NCBI RefSeq assembly: GCF_003330725.1
Contig: NZ_CP030841.1
Coordinates: 1-62,450, forward strand
DNA: 62,450 bases
Source: Acidisarcina polymorpha
Lineage (GTDB): Bacteria; Acidobacteriota; Terriglobia; Terriglobales; Acidobacteriaceae
Direction of reading: 5' to 3'
Position 1 is the first letter of the stretch, and every line of letters begins with the position of its first letter. This document shows, piece by piece, positions 1-8,263 of the stretch. The notes under the pieces are model-generated. The model was given only the letters and a program-made list of their open reading frames with translations. It made no database searches and was not told the DNA's origin. Both the position numbers and the translations under genes were made by a program.

Positions 1-1
1 C

Positions 2-178
2 TCGGCGGCGTATCTCTATTCATTCCTCGGCCACAACCCGACCCTATACGGAGGTTTGCTGAATCTTGCCATTTGGCAGCTTGTGAGAAACATGGAGAAC
101 TTATTAGCAACAGCATGCAGACGACAAGAGGGCAAAAACTTAGCGGTTTTGCTTTTCGCATTCGTATCTCTTCCTTGA
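2..178 (+). CDS. C-terminal fragment of an unrecognised protein, cut by window edge
   Basis: An open frame enters from the left edge and stops with TGA at 176-178, giving 58 residues. It is rich in aromatic and hydrophobic residues (start SAAYLYSFLGHN), which fits a membrane or enzyme C-terminus, but I recognise no family. An overlapping antisense frame exists at 16-225 and looks less protein-like. The call rests on composition alone. Confidence 0.25.
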   Translation, partial: SAAYLYSFLGHNPTLYGGLLNLAIWQLVRNMENLLATACRRQEGKNLAVLLFAFVSLP

Positions 179-239
179 AACCAGATTTTATTCGGGCCCA
201 AATACGAAGAAGCGAATTTTAGCACGCAACAACAACAAA

Positions 240-473
240 TTATCGAACTTTATCCAAGCCGGTAAGGCGGCTCTTCCGGCACGCGGGGATATTGATCGTT
301 TCGATGGGCACGCCGGCGTCGGTCCACAGCGCGACACCGCTTCCCTTCTCGTCGAGCGGCTGGAGCCGCATGCGCACCTTCTGCGCGCCGTAAACGCCAT
401 GCAGCTTCTGAGAGGTATGAATCCGATGAAGCCTGCCGCTCCTGTCACCAAATAGGGGATGACCTGCCCCCAA
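240..473 (-). pseudogene. mosaic of protein fragments, including an epimerase-like N-terminal scrap
   Basis: The minus strand reads a 77-residue tail ending KSRLTGLDKVR with no recognised family. In another frame, 422-463 reads YLVTGAAGFIG, the nucleotide-binding start of NAD-dependent epimerases of the extended SDR family, lost after about 15 residues. This is a junction of decayed pieces next to an IS3 end, not a working gene. Confidence 0.3.
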
Positions 474-619
474 AAAACTGTACCAGTGGTAGCTGGAGTT
501 CTCTCGTAATGTAGACGGGAGGATTTTGTATGAAGAAGAGCCGTTACACGGAAGAGCAGATCATCGGGATCTTGAAGCAGCATGAGGCAGGAGTGAAGAC
601 GGCGGAGTACCGGTCTTGA
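458..619 (+). mobile_element. IS3-family fragment: left end and start of orfA
   Basis: The sequence from TGACCTGCCCCC is a plausible IS3-type terminus. It is followed by a good ribosome binding site (GGGAGGA) and ATG at 530. The peptide begins MKKSRYTEEQIIGILKQHEA, the typical OrfA helix-turn-helix start of IS3 transposases. Homology stops near 609, after KTAE, where it joins an IS110 fragment in the opposite orientation, so only about 27 residues of OrfA survive. Confidence 0.75.
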
Positions 620-930
620 TGATCCCATGGGCCACACGTACCATCTTGGCAGCCACGGCGACATACGCCATGCGCTTGCGGTCGGCACTGGCGGGATCAC
701 GCCGGAGATATCGTTCGAACTTGTCTTGGAAACTGTTCTCACGCAGCCTGACAGCCACGGTGGCCGCCATCCAAAAGGCGCAACGGAGACGCGCGTTTCC
801 GTACTTCGACAGCTTGGTGGTTCCCCGGAACTGTCCCGACTGCTGGGTCGAGAGATCGAGACCACAGAACTTGAGGACCTGGCGATGATGGTTGAAGCGG
901 CGGAGATCCTGCTGTTTTCCATGCTGCTGA
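608..930 (-). pseudogene. IS110/IS1111-family transposase, C-terminal fragment
   Basis: Read on the minus strand, 930 to 610 gives a continuous series of IS110 C-terminal landmarks: RQVLKFCGLDL, SGQFRGTTKLSKYGNARLR, then FERYLRRDP and KMVRVAHGIIKTGT. This is the transposase_20 (IS116/IS110/IS902) region. The N-terminal DEDD catalytic domain is missing, and the 3' end is cut by the IS3 scrap, so the element is dead. Confidence 0.75.
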
Positions 931-1196
931 AAATGAATGGGTTATTAAACCTGCTCGCCGCTTAACGTACGTAGCGTTCCCTTTCTTGAGGTGCCCCCGT
1001 TTTGCACTTGGTCTATCCGGTCGAGATAAGCTCGGCGTGGTTCATCCGTCAAGAACCGCCCCTCTTCACATCCATTCCCCCGGACACAGCACTTGTGAAA
1101 ATGATCTAACGTTCAAATGCCCGCCAAGTCCTGGTTCTCGGTAACTTCAAGTTCAAAGAACAACCGCCCGAGCCGAACCCAAAAGAGCTTAACGTA

Positions 1197-1227
1197 TTGG
1201 AATTAGCCTCAACAGTAGGTGTATAAT
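1197..1227 (+). promoter_or_regulatory. candidate sigma-70 promoter for the secreted protein at 1286
   Basis: TTGGAA at 1197-1202 and a perfect TATAAT at 1222-1227 are separated by 19 bases, slightly longer than ideal. The following gene starts 59 bases downstream. Based on consensus matching only. Confidence 0.4.
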
Positions 1228-1285
1228 AGCGGGCATTTCATCGACCACGATGAATAACTAAGTTCTAGTGAGGTGAATAAACATA

Positions 1286-1657
1286 ATGAAGATTATCGGC
1301 TGTTTATTCTTCATCTCTTTGTCTGCTGTGTTAGCTCAAGCTCAAAGTTCTCCAGAAGATACGGCATCGGGGTCGCAGTGCGGCCAGATGACATTTTCAC
1401 CCAAACAGAAAGCGCCAGCTACCGATCAGCCAGCATTTGACCCTAATGATCAGCGCTTCTTCGCGGTTGCAGGATTTCCCCCCCTTCCACAGGGCTGCCG
1501 CTACACGGGAAACAGCGCGTGTGGAGGCACCGGTGTAGACCTACAAGGACATTCACAGACCTGCGATAGACACTCTCGCTTTTTCACATGGGTATGCAAT
1601 GTCCTCGGGGCCCAAATTCAAAACAGGGGATGCAAAACATCTCCGGACTGCGGCTAG
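1286..1657 (+). CDS. small secreted cysteine-rich protein of unknown function
   Basis: The 123-residue product opens with a clear signal peptide (MKIIGCLFFISLSAVLAQAQ, likely cleavage after AQA). The mature part has seven cysteines, suggesting a disulfide-stabilised periplasmic or extracellular fold. GAGGTG lies about 9 bases before the ATG, and a TATAAT-type promoter sits upstream. I recognise no family. The gene converges on 1654-1896, and the two stop regions overlap by four bases. Confidence 0.65.
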   Translation: MKIIGCLFFISLSAVLAQAQSSPEDTASGSQCGQMTFSPKQKAPATDQPAFDPNDQRFFAVAGFPPLPQGCRYTGNSACGGTGVDLQGHSQTCDRHSRFFTWVCNVLGAQIQNRGCKTSPDCG

Positions 1658-1896
1658 TGTGACTGAGTACTCACCTGTTTTACTGGGATAGGAAGACTGT
1701 AAGACCACTGATAGCCGTTGAACGCAGTGCCCACGAGACCCACACTTAGTGGTCCCCGACTGCCTGCAATATATACAGATTGCACGGATGCGGACTGAGC
1801 ATGAACTGTTTGTAAATGCGCTTGGCCACAAAGATACAGAAGGCACAAGGCTATTACGGTAAGTATTCCTTTTGTATAAACATCCACTCGCATCAT
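1654..1896 (-). CDS. small exported protein of unknown function
   Basis: The 80-residue product has a basic start followed by a hydrophobic stretch (ILTVIALCLLYLCGQ) and an AQS-type cleavage site, then a short polar tail. AAAGGAG directly before the double ATG is a strong ribosome binding site and supports this start. It is tail-to-tail with the secreted protein at 1286. No family is recognised, and it could be a truncated form of a longer exported protein. Confidence 0.5.
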   Translation of the reverse strand: MMRVDVYTKGILTVIALCLLYLCGQAHLQTVHAQSASVQSVYIAGSRGPLSVGLVGTAFNGYQWSYSLPIPVKQVSTQSH

Positions 1897-1899
1897 TTT

Positions 1900-2476
1900 T
1901 TCTCCTTTACCCGCCTCTTGTGAGACCTACTCTTTACTTTGATTCTTAAAAGTAGCTGATCAAAGAAGGCCTCAAAAAGGGAAATTTATGTACGCCGCGA
2001 TCTCCCAATGCTGAACCGCTGGGCTTTGCATCCTGAGACCTCTGAATTAAAGAGCTGGGTGCAACGGATGGACGCCGTGTGTCACGCATGTGGCGGCCTT
2101 GGGGAAGTGCATCCAGTTTATTAATCGCGAGCCTCCAAAGAAAGTCCCGGGCAGCCCGGCAGCGCCTGAGACATCCGTTACATCGGATCGAGCGAGGCGT
2201 CGCTAAACCCGTATCCGTTAGCTTCAAAGCTAGCGAACCATAGTCGGACGACTCCCATTGGGAACCACGCCCGCGTGTACTCTCCGAAACCACCGGTTTA
2301 GACGGTAGGTTCCCTTCCCTGCACGCCCTTTATGCAGCCATGCGTTCCAGCGCGTGTCCCCAAAGGGTGAGTTTTGACCCATGCCTTCCCTACCCTATTT
2401 CCAACGGCTTGCGCGGGTCACAAGTCAAGGCAGTAATTGGCGAACAACTACGGCTAACCTTACGACCCTCTCTAAA
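1900..2476. other. no gene seen
   Basis: Both strands are broken by stops or show only low-quality frames (for example 1946-2293 minus, rich in Arg and Ser). The stretch links the small secreted pair to the integrase fragment and probably consists of decayed sequence. Confidence 0.4.
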
Positions 2477-2640
2477 CTACAGACTCCAGGTATCATTAAC
2501 GGCCACGGCAATCTCTTGCTCAGACGCGAGGTAGCGTTTGGTCGTCTGAATCGACGAGTGGCCAAGTAGGAACTTGATCTGCTCGAGGTCGCCGCCCGAC
2601 TTCCGGCAGAGTTTCGCACAAGTCCGGGCTCTGTTGCATT
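2477..2640 (-). pseudogene. tyrosine recombinase (integrase), C-terminal fragment
   Basis: The minus strand from about 2628 to the TAG at 2477 reads RTCAKLCRKSGGDLEQIKFL, then LGHSSIQTTKRYLASEQEI. These are the catalytic C-terminal boxes of phage-type integrases: R-T-C, the LGH motif (here HSSIQTT) and the nucleophile tyrosine in KRYL. Everything upstream is lost at the edge of the IS6 fragment. It may be the missing tail of the integrase pieces at 7811-8030 and 20180-20540. Confidence 0.8.
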
Positions 2641-3292
2641 AACTTCACAGGTCGCAGTTCACACGGTGGACCGCTCGATCAGGCAGCGACAGCGAAGATG
2701 TCGAACAGCTTGTTTACGAATCGGATCTCCTCTTTGACGCGCGGCTTACAGGTGAGGCAATGCCCTCGACGGATCATACGCATCACTTCAAAACCCTTGA
2801 TCGTAGCAGCCGCGGTCTTCATCGTCTGAAAGCCTCGGGTGGGTCGGATGACGCGCTTGAGGGCGCCATGGTCGGCTTCGATGATGTTGTTCAGGTATTT
2901 GCACGTCCGATGTTTTGTGTCTGCAGACAGCTTGCCCTCGCGCTGTAGTCGGCGGATTGCTTGCGGGTAGGAACCGAGTTGGTCGGTGGTGATCGAGGAC
3001 GGTGGCCAGTGGCGCATGATCGTCAACGCTTTTCCCAAGAAACGATGGGCTGCCCGAGTATTGCGGCGATCTGCCAACATGAAATCGATCAAGCGGCCGT
3101 GCTTGTCGACGGCCCGAAACAGGTACCTCCACCGACCGCCGACCTTCACATACGTCTCGTCTACGCGCCAGGAACCGGTTCGGTAGCCTTGGTACCAGCG
3201 CACCCGTTTCTCCAATTCAGGCGCATAACGATGCACCCAGCGCATAATCGTAGACGGGTCTAGTTCCACGCCACGCTCCTGCATCATCTCCT
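2628..3292 (-). mobile_element. IS6-family transposase, 5'-truncated element
   Basis: The transposase reads from about 3292 to its stop at 2679. It shows the IS6/IS26 DDE domain: ERGVELDPSTIMRWVHRY, then VDETYVKVGGRWRYLFRAVD (first D), TTDQLGSYPQAIRRL (second D) and NNIIEADHGALKRVIRPTRG (catalytic E). The N-terminal leader of about 25 residues is missing at the junction with a relaxase fragment near 3292. GGGCTCTGTTGCA at 2628-2640 resembles an IS26-type terminal repeat. With one end lost, it cannot transpose alone. Confidence 0.85.
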
Positions 3293-3492
3293 CCGAACGC
3301 GAGGTCGCTGCACTTTCCCGCAATGGCCGGGAGCTGAATCTCTATACCTCCGATGGCTCACTGAAGCCGGAGACGCAAAGCCACACAGTCCAAAACCAAA
3401 CGACCCAAAACCCTGTCGCTCTCCCCCAGCAACCGCAGTTCGAGGCCCCAGCAGCCATCGCACCGCAGCTCGCAACCCGCATGGGACGGTAG
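3293..3492 (+). pseudogene. MobF/TraI relaxase, C-terminal fragment of a second plasmid
   Basis: The plus frame running to the TAG at 3490-3492 reads REVAALSRNGRELNLYTSDG. This closely matches the segment of the intact relaxase at 42619-47373 that reads REIAVLSRKGREVNLYISDS, just after its helicase region. The fragment then has a Gln/Pro-rich tail of about 45 residues and ends. It is therefore the end of a shorter relaxase without the primase-like extension. Its upstream side is cut by the IS6 fragment. Confidence 0.65.
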
Positions 3493-3522
3493 TGACCTAC
3501 CCCGCACCCTAACGGTTCGCCA

Positions 3523-3610
3523 GGCATCGTCAACTAAAGGGGGTGAAAAGCTGAGGCGATGAGAGCACCTGAGAACTACGGCAGACACCGTTTTCCAATG
3601 AAGTGGCAGA
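3523..3610 (+). mobile_element. solo left end of an IS6-type element
   Basis: GGCATCGTCAACTAAAGGGG, then GTGAAAAGCTGAGG and a start reading MRAPENYGRHRFPMKWQSG, parallels the left end and transposase start of the intact element at 19369 (terminal repeat GGCATCGTCAACTTAACGG, peptide SSAERYHRHRFPIEV). Similarity ends after about 85 bases, leaving a dead end fragment. Confidence 0.7.
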
Positions 3611-3639
3611 GCGGCGACGGGGATGTCCCCTTAGAACTC

Positions 3640-3870
3640 ACCGTCTGTATGAGCGGAAGCGAGATACTGGCGGCGTCAGCAGTGCTGCCTGTGTACGTCG
3701 GCAGTGATGGAGTGATGGAGTGACCTGCGAGGCAAAGAGCCGCTATGCTGAAGGTAGAAGGTAGCCACGCCCTCGTTTAGAACGGATGTGCCCGTCACGA
3801 TGGCACCGTGTCTAAAGATCACCGAGCCGTTTGGCGATTGGGCGTGGGTTGGCACGGCGGCGCTCAGCAA
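3640..3870 (-). pseudogene. bacterial Ig-like repeat fragment, frameshifted
   Basis: The minus frame contains SPNGSVIFRHGAIVTGTSVL, then NEGVATF and HHSITADV. This is the pattern of Big_3_5-type Ig-like repeats (PxGxVxFxDG..LGT..L..GVATF...G.HSITA.Y). The spacing between GVATF and HSITA is disturbed and both ends are missing, so this is a scrap of a large surface protein. It lies immediately downstream of the LRR gene on the same strand. Confidence 0.55.
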
Positions 3871-4794
3871 TCACCACTCAGGCCCACAAGCTGGCGAATA
3901 CCGCGTGAAGTCGAATCCTGACTTATAGGTGACCGAGCTTGGAGCGGGGCAACCTACCACATCCTTGTGCTCAGCATAGCTGTCCTTTATGGATTCGACG
4001 GTGAGCGTATCTCCGTATAATTCCACTATCATCGCAGGAACCTTCGTTAGAAGGGCGTCCAATTGCTCTTTCTGTGCAGGATTGCCGGTGATAATAACCC
4101 TTTTTCTCAACGTCTCATCAAGCAACCCAAAATCCTTGATCTCATTGTTCGAAATGTCAAATATGCCCGGCGTAGACAAGAATGTCTCAAACCCGGAGAG
4201 CCTTTCTATCTTGTTGCTAGATAGATGTACCCACAATAGGTTGGGCAGATTACCGATCGGAGAGATGTCACTAATGCTGTTAAAATCGGCCCACAGTTCT
4301 CGCAAGTCCCCCAACGCCGCTATGGCATGTATGTCGTTAACTTGGTTATCTTCCATTCTTAGGGATTCTAAGTTTGATAATGCGGGGAGCTCCGTTATGT
4401 CCGAAATGTTGTTGAGCGATACATCGATAGCTTTTAAGTGACTCAGATGCCCCACACCCGAAGCCGTCGTCAATCCATTTCTGCTTATGTCTAGTGACTC
4501 CAAGGCATGCATATCCTGCAATAATTCCAAGTGGTGGAAGTTATGTCCCGATAACTGCAGGCCATGCATCTTTTTCAGTGCGCGATCGTACATCGTACAA
4601 TTGAAGCCTTCCACGTTCCCAACAAAAGAAGCTGTAGCCGTTTTCAGAGAATCAACATCTGCAGAAAGTCCGTCGTCATCCTTTTTAGAAGCATCACTTT
4701 GAGTGCAAGCCTGTAGAAACGTCTGAGCAATTAACGACGAACCTGTGCCCATTATGATAACCGCAATGAGAGCCATTCTGAGTTTCTGACACAT
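3871..4794 (-). CDS. secreted leucine-rich-repeat protein
   Basis: The 307-residue product has a signal peptide (MCQKLRMALIAVIIMGTGSS, cleavage near IAQ). About five internalin-type LRR units follow between residues 75 and 220, with L..L.L..N.I.DI..L spacing (for example LDISRNGL, IDVSLNNISDI, LRMEDNQVNDI, LSSNKIERL). The C-terminal third is not LRR. LRRs of this kind bind proteins, so an adhesive or partner-recognition role outside the cytoplasm is likely. It lies 15 bases downstream of the 631-aa LRR gene, evidently in the same operon. Confidence 0.75.
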   Translation of the reverse strand: MCQKLRMALIAVIIMGTGSSLIAQTFLQACTQSDASKKDDDGLSADVDSLKTATASFVGNVEGFNCTMYDRALKKMHGLQLSGHNFHHLELLQDMHALESLDISRNGLTTASGVGHLSHLKAIDVSLNNISDITELPALSNLESLRMEDNQVNDIHAIAALGDLRELWADFNSISDISPIGNLPNLLWVHLSSNKIERLSGFETFLSTPGIFDISNNEIKDFGLLDETLRKRVIITGNPAQKEQLDALLTKVPAMIVELYGDTLTVESIKDSYAEHKDVVGCPAPSSVTYKSGFDFTRYSPACGPEW

Positions 4795-4809
4795 GACGGC
4801 AGGCCTTCC

Positions 4810-6705
4810 TTACTCATCGGCAAAGCAGCTATAGTCTGCAATTAGAACTCTCGCGTCTGCAAGTCCGTTCGTCTGTATCACTACGAGTCCGGGCAGTCGC
4901 TCCTTGAGGGTATCCACTTCCGACGGTGGCACAAAATTGCGTTTGATGCTCAAGCAACCCAAGCGCGACGGCGGCTTCAACATCTGAAGAGTTTGAACGT
5001 TATTGCCCTCGATATCTAAAAACCGCAGTCTAGTCAGGGAGGCCACCGGAGTAATATCTGTTATCAAATTGTTCGGCACCGTCAAATCATGAAGGAGCGG
5101 CAGCGTCTTTATTGGACCAAGATCCTGGATACGATTGTCTGCCGCAAACAATGAGGTCATTTCGGTTAGGTCTGATAATGGTGCGATATCGGATATTTGA
5201 TTATGGTCGAGGTTCAAATATTCTAGGTCCTTTAAGGTGCGGAGAGCGCTTAAATCCTTGATCCTGTTCTTGCTCAAGCTCAGCCTTCTCACATGCACTA
5301 GGCTGGCCAGTGGGCCGCTGTCCGATAAGCCTTGGTCTTCGAGCCAAATAATCTCTTTACGTGCCAGCAACCGCTCATAGATAAGACAGTCCAACTCATC
5401 AATTGGCACTCCGGCAGTGTCGACAATATTTATTAGCGCGTTCACTGTTTGTCGAAGGGGGTCTTGAGGATTCCTTGTTAGAGCTTCAGAACAAAATGTC
5501 CTAAAGGATTCCGCGACGAGAAGCGAGTCATCTACATCAGCAAGCTTCAACTTGTCGACAGTGTCAGGGCATTCGATCGGCTTGTTATAGCACACGTCTG
5601 ACGCTTGTCTTTCCAGTGCCAGATTACCCCTGGCGACCTCAAACGCCTTCGTAAGGGAGTCCTTTCGTGCAGCGGACGTCGACAGATCACGAAGGCGGTC
5701 AGCGGCGAGATATTGGCGATAGGATCGCTCAAAATTCTTTGCAAGCTGCGCCCTTGCGTTTTCAATAGATAATTTTAAGCCCGGATACTCGGGGCTGAAG
5801 ATTCCCTGAGAAGGATACGTGGATAGTACATACTCCATGTCTACGGGGCCTGGTTTGACCCCAGGTGCTAACTGAGACGGAAAGCCTTTGCTTGTGTCCT
5901 TAGCGTAAGTAATCGCGCCCTCAAGAACGGAAGCGCATGCCTCGAAAGTTCCCAATGTGCATTGCACAAACTGATGGACGGAATCATCCTTGGTTCCAAA
6001 GATGTCTGTTACTTTGCTTGGGTCGCCACCTATCTGAAGAGCGCTAATAGTAACCTTTACATCTTTCCCGAAGCTCTTGCTCGCCGTGGATAGAGTTCCT
6101 TCAATTCCCGCCATCGGTCCTGACACACTAAACTTTGCGCTAAAGTCTTGTTGCTGGGCTGCTGACCGAAAGTCAATTCTGATTGAAAAATACAGTTTGG
6201 CGCCCTTGCGTATTTGCGAGACGAAGCTGTCTCCACACGCTTGATTCCAGCGCTCAAATTGCTTTCCGTCATATAGCGGTTTGGCAAATTTGGTGAATTC
6301 GATCGAGTCTGAGGTGAGTTTTTCATACGGGAAAAGGTATTCAGCTCGATAGATGGAAGAAATTGAAAAAGATGAGCTGACCGATCGAGAGTTGAAACGC
6401 GCCTCGGCACTCCCCTCGTAGACGCCAAACCGGGCATGTGCTCCAAGCGAAAAGCCGAGGTCATTAGCAAGTTCAGACTCTGAGATTTGCTGGTCCAACG
6501 CAAAGCTCGACGATGACGTCCCGGTAGGCTCGGAGATGCCCTTGAGACACTCGCCGCTGAATGCTTGCGTGTCGGAGTGATATGCCGTACCAAGTATTGC
6601 CGTCTTGCCGGTGGCAGAGACTACCGTATCGCTACATCGAGCTGAGGTCGAGAGGCTGATAAGACCTAGAAAACAGCCAATAAAGACTGAATAATTGTTG
6701 GGCAT
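4810..6705 (-). CDS. secreted MACPF-like / LRR fusion protein
   Basis: The 631-residue product has a signal peptide (MPNNYSVFIGCFLGLISLST, cleavage near SAR). Residues about 35-250 resemble bacterial membrane-attack-complex/perforin-like domains: CGDSFVSQIRKGAKLYFSI is a variant of the W/Y-G-x-x-F/Y-V...G-G signature, followed by an alternating Ser/Phe segment and an LQIGG stretch. Residues about 455-610 hold five internalin-type LRRs (LSLSKNRIKDLSAL, LNLDHNQISDIAPL and so on). Pore formation is known for MACPF proteins, but here it is inference from weak motifs. The ATG has only a weak ribosome binding site (GGGGG). First gene of the LRR operon. Confidence 0.6.
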   Translation of the reverse strand: MPNNYSVFIGCFLGLISLSTSARCSDTVVSATGKTAILGTAYHSDTQAFSGECLKGISEPTGTSSSSFALDQQISESELANDLGFSLGAHARFGVYEGSAEARFNSRSVSSSFSISSIYRAEYLFPYEKLTSDSIEFTKFAKPLYDGKQFERWNQACGDSFVSQIRKGAKLYFSIRIDFRSAAQQQDFSAKFSVSGPMAGIEGTLSTASKSFGKDVKVTISALQIGGDPSKVTDIFGTKDDSVHQFVQCTLGTFEACASVLEGAITYAKDTSKGFPSQLAPGVKPGPVDMEYVLSTYPSQGIFSPEYPGLKLSIENARAQLAKNFERSYRQYLAADRLRDLSTSAARKDSLTKAFEVARGNLALERQASDVCYNKPIECPDTVDKLKLADVDDSLLVAESFRTFCSEALTRNPQDPLRQTVNALINIVDTAGVPIDELDCLIYERLLARKEIIWLEDQGLSDSGPLASLVHVRRLSLSKNRIKDLSALRTLKDLEYLNLDHNQISDIAPLSDLTEMTSLFAADNRIQDLGPIKTLPLLHDLTVPNNLITDITPVASLTRLRFLDIEGNNVQTLQMLKPPSRLGCLSIKRNFVPPSEVDTLKERLPGLVVIQTNGLADARVLIADYSCFADE

Positions 6706-7040
6706 CCAAAACCCCCAATCTTCAATTAAGGTCGTTGGCGGATGATATCATGCGGCGGTATAAATAGCAGTCTTCTGGGTGCAAAGATTTTCACTGAGGA
6801 GATTGGTTAGGATAAATGGTCGCCGATCGTAATTGCTTAATGAACGCCTTGCTCCGAGTGACACAGGTGCTCCGCATGGTCGGACATGCGGTTCACAAAA
6901 CCCGGCGAGAGGGTTCCGTCATGCGTCTTGGATAGTCACGCTATATAAACGGCAATATCCGTTATTTGGCGCGCGACTTTATTGGTAAGGTCCGGCCGCC
7001 ATCTGTTAATCTCAATCCCGAATCGAAAGGGTCGTCAGCA

Positions 7041-7619
7041 ATGCACATCAACGCTTTGGCTAAGTTCGTGGTGCTTTCACTGTTTACCATGTGCGCTTCT
7101 TTATCTTTTGCTGATCCCCCACTTTGCGGACACGCAACATGGACCGAATGTAGCGGACTCGTAAAAGATGCGGTTGATAAGGACGACGGCTCCAACCTTC
7201 AACGTCTTGTGGGGTACGCTATGGAGTGGAATAGTTCTTATGCTGCCCGATTCGATCACCTCCGCAAAGGAGGCGTGATTGAGCCTTCCTTTCCAGATTC
7301 AGAGAAGATCTACGAAGCCGTTAAGGACAAGCTCGACCCACGCTCAATTGCCAAAGATAAGGCGAGAGAAGTTCTCATTAAGAAGCTGCTTCCCCGGGTG
7401 GCTTTTATTGTCGAATGGTCGTCCACACCTTTTGCTGAAGGGCTTAAAGTCTTTCTGAGTTCTTCCGAGACAGCGTCCGATTATGACGAACTAAGACTGG
7501 CAAACGACGATGTTCAACGGTCAATAGAAAGGAAGCTCGGGCCATATCTACAGTCTGACTGGAAGGCTACCCTGAACGCTGCAATTATTGAGGCGGCCCC
7601 AGAGCTCCGTAATCCCTAA
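7041..7619 (+). CDS. secreted protein of unknown function
   Basis: An open frame begins at 6966, but the ATG at 7041 is the better start. It follows AAAGGG and opens with a proper signal peptide (MHINALAKFVVLSLFTMCAS, cleavage near SFA). The mature part is helical and charged, about 167 residues, with no family recognised. It is divergent from the LRR operon (its frame runs away from 6705), with a 335-base spacer that could carry promoters for both. Confidence 0.6.
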   Translation: MHINALAKFVVLSLFTMCASLSFADPPLCGHATWTECSGLVKDAVDKDDGSNLQRLVGYAMEWNSSYAARFDHLRKGGVIEPSFPDSEKIYEAVKDKLDPRSIAKDKAREVLIKKLLPRVAFIVEWSSTPFAEGLKVFLSSSETASDYDELRLANDDVQRSIERKLGPYLQSDWKATLNAAIIEAAPELRNP

Positions 7620-7810
7620 ATAAAGAGGAAGCGCCAGAAGCACCCGAGCAGAATAAGCCCGCCCTGGTCGGCTTTCGCGCGGTCTACGTCTTCGACAGAT
7701 TATTGCTGTTTTGAATTATGCAGATTTGGAGATAGTGGGTCACGCAAGGGACGCCTCTTAACTAAGGCTGAGGGACGGAATCACGGGTCTTTCCACTAGG
7801 TCGCCGATCA

Positions 7811-8030
7811 CTACTCGCCGTCGCGCTCGACGATGTCCTGGCTGCGTAGTCCGCAGCCGAGCAGGAGGGTCAGAAGAGCGTGGTCGCACTTACCGATCAG
7901 CTTATCCTGGTCAGGCACGGCGAGGAGCTCTTTCGCCTGATCGTGGTCGAGCCAATTCCTCTCCGCGTCCCTGCTGGCGCACATTGGGTACATCGGTGAT
8001 CGAGACCGCGGCCTCGGAGTCGAGTATCAC
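7811..8030 (-). pseudogene. tyrosine recombinase, middle fragment
   Basis: On the minus strand ILDSEAAVSITDVPNVRQQG (8027 onward), then after a frameshift RNWLDHDQAKELLAVPDQDK and KCDHALLTLLLGCGLRSQDI, match the linker and the start of the catalytic domain of XerC/D-like integrases (R-x-x-x-L-LLGCGLR box). It stops at 7811. In position within the protein it follows the N-terminal fragment at 20180-20540 and precedes the C-terminal fragment at 2477-2640, all on the same strand. Confidence 0.7.
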
Positions 8031-8263
8031 TCACATTAGGGTGTTGTTCCCTCAAGAAATATTTGAAGACACTCCGGCGGTCGGATATTGGCCGCCTAGC
8101 CCGAGGGTGACTAAACGTTTTTAATGGTCGGCAGGATGTAGCGTGTGGAGCGGCGACCTCAGCCGTCAATATGTTCGGTATATTTAGCAGATCGTTTGCT
8201 GAACAAAAGACAATAAATTTACTTTCTATGTATCACTTGCAGTGAAGATCGTGGAGTACTCGA

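Noticed and set aside
188-922. 244-residue minus frame at the left end
   Set aside because: It crosses IS3 and IS110 junctions in the wrong frame; real homologies lie in other frames.
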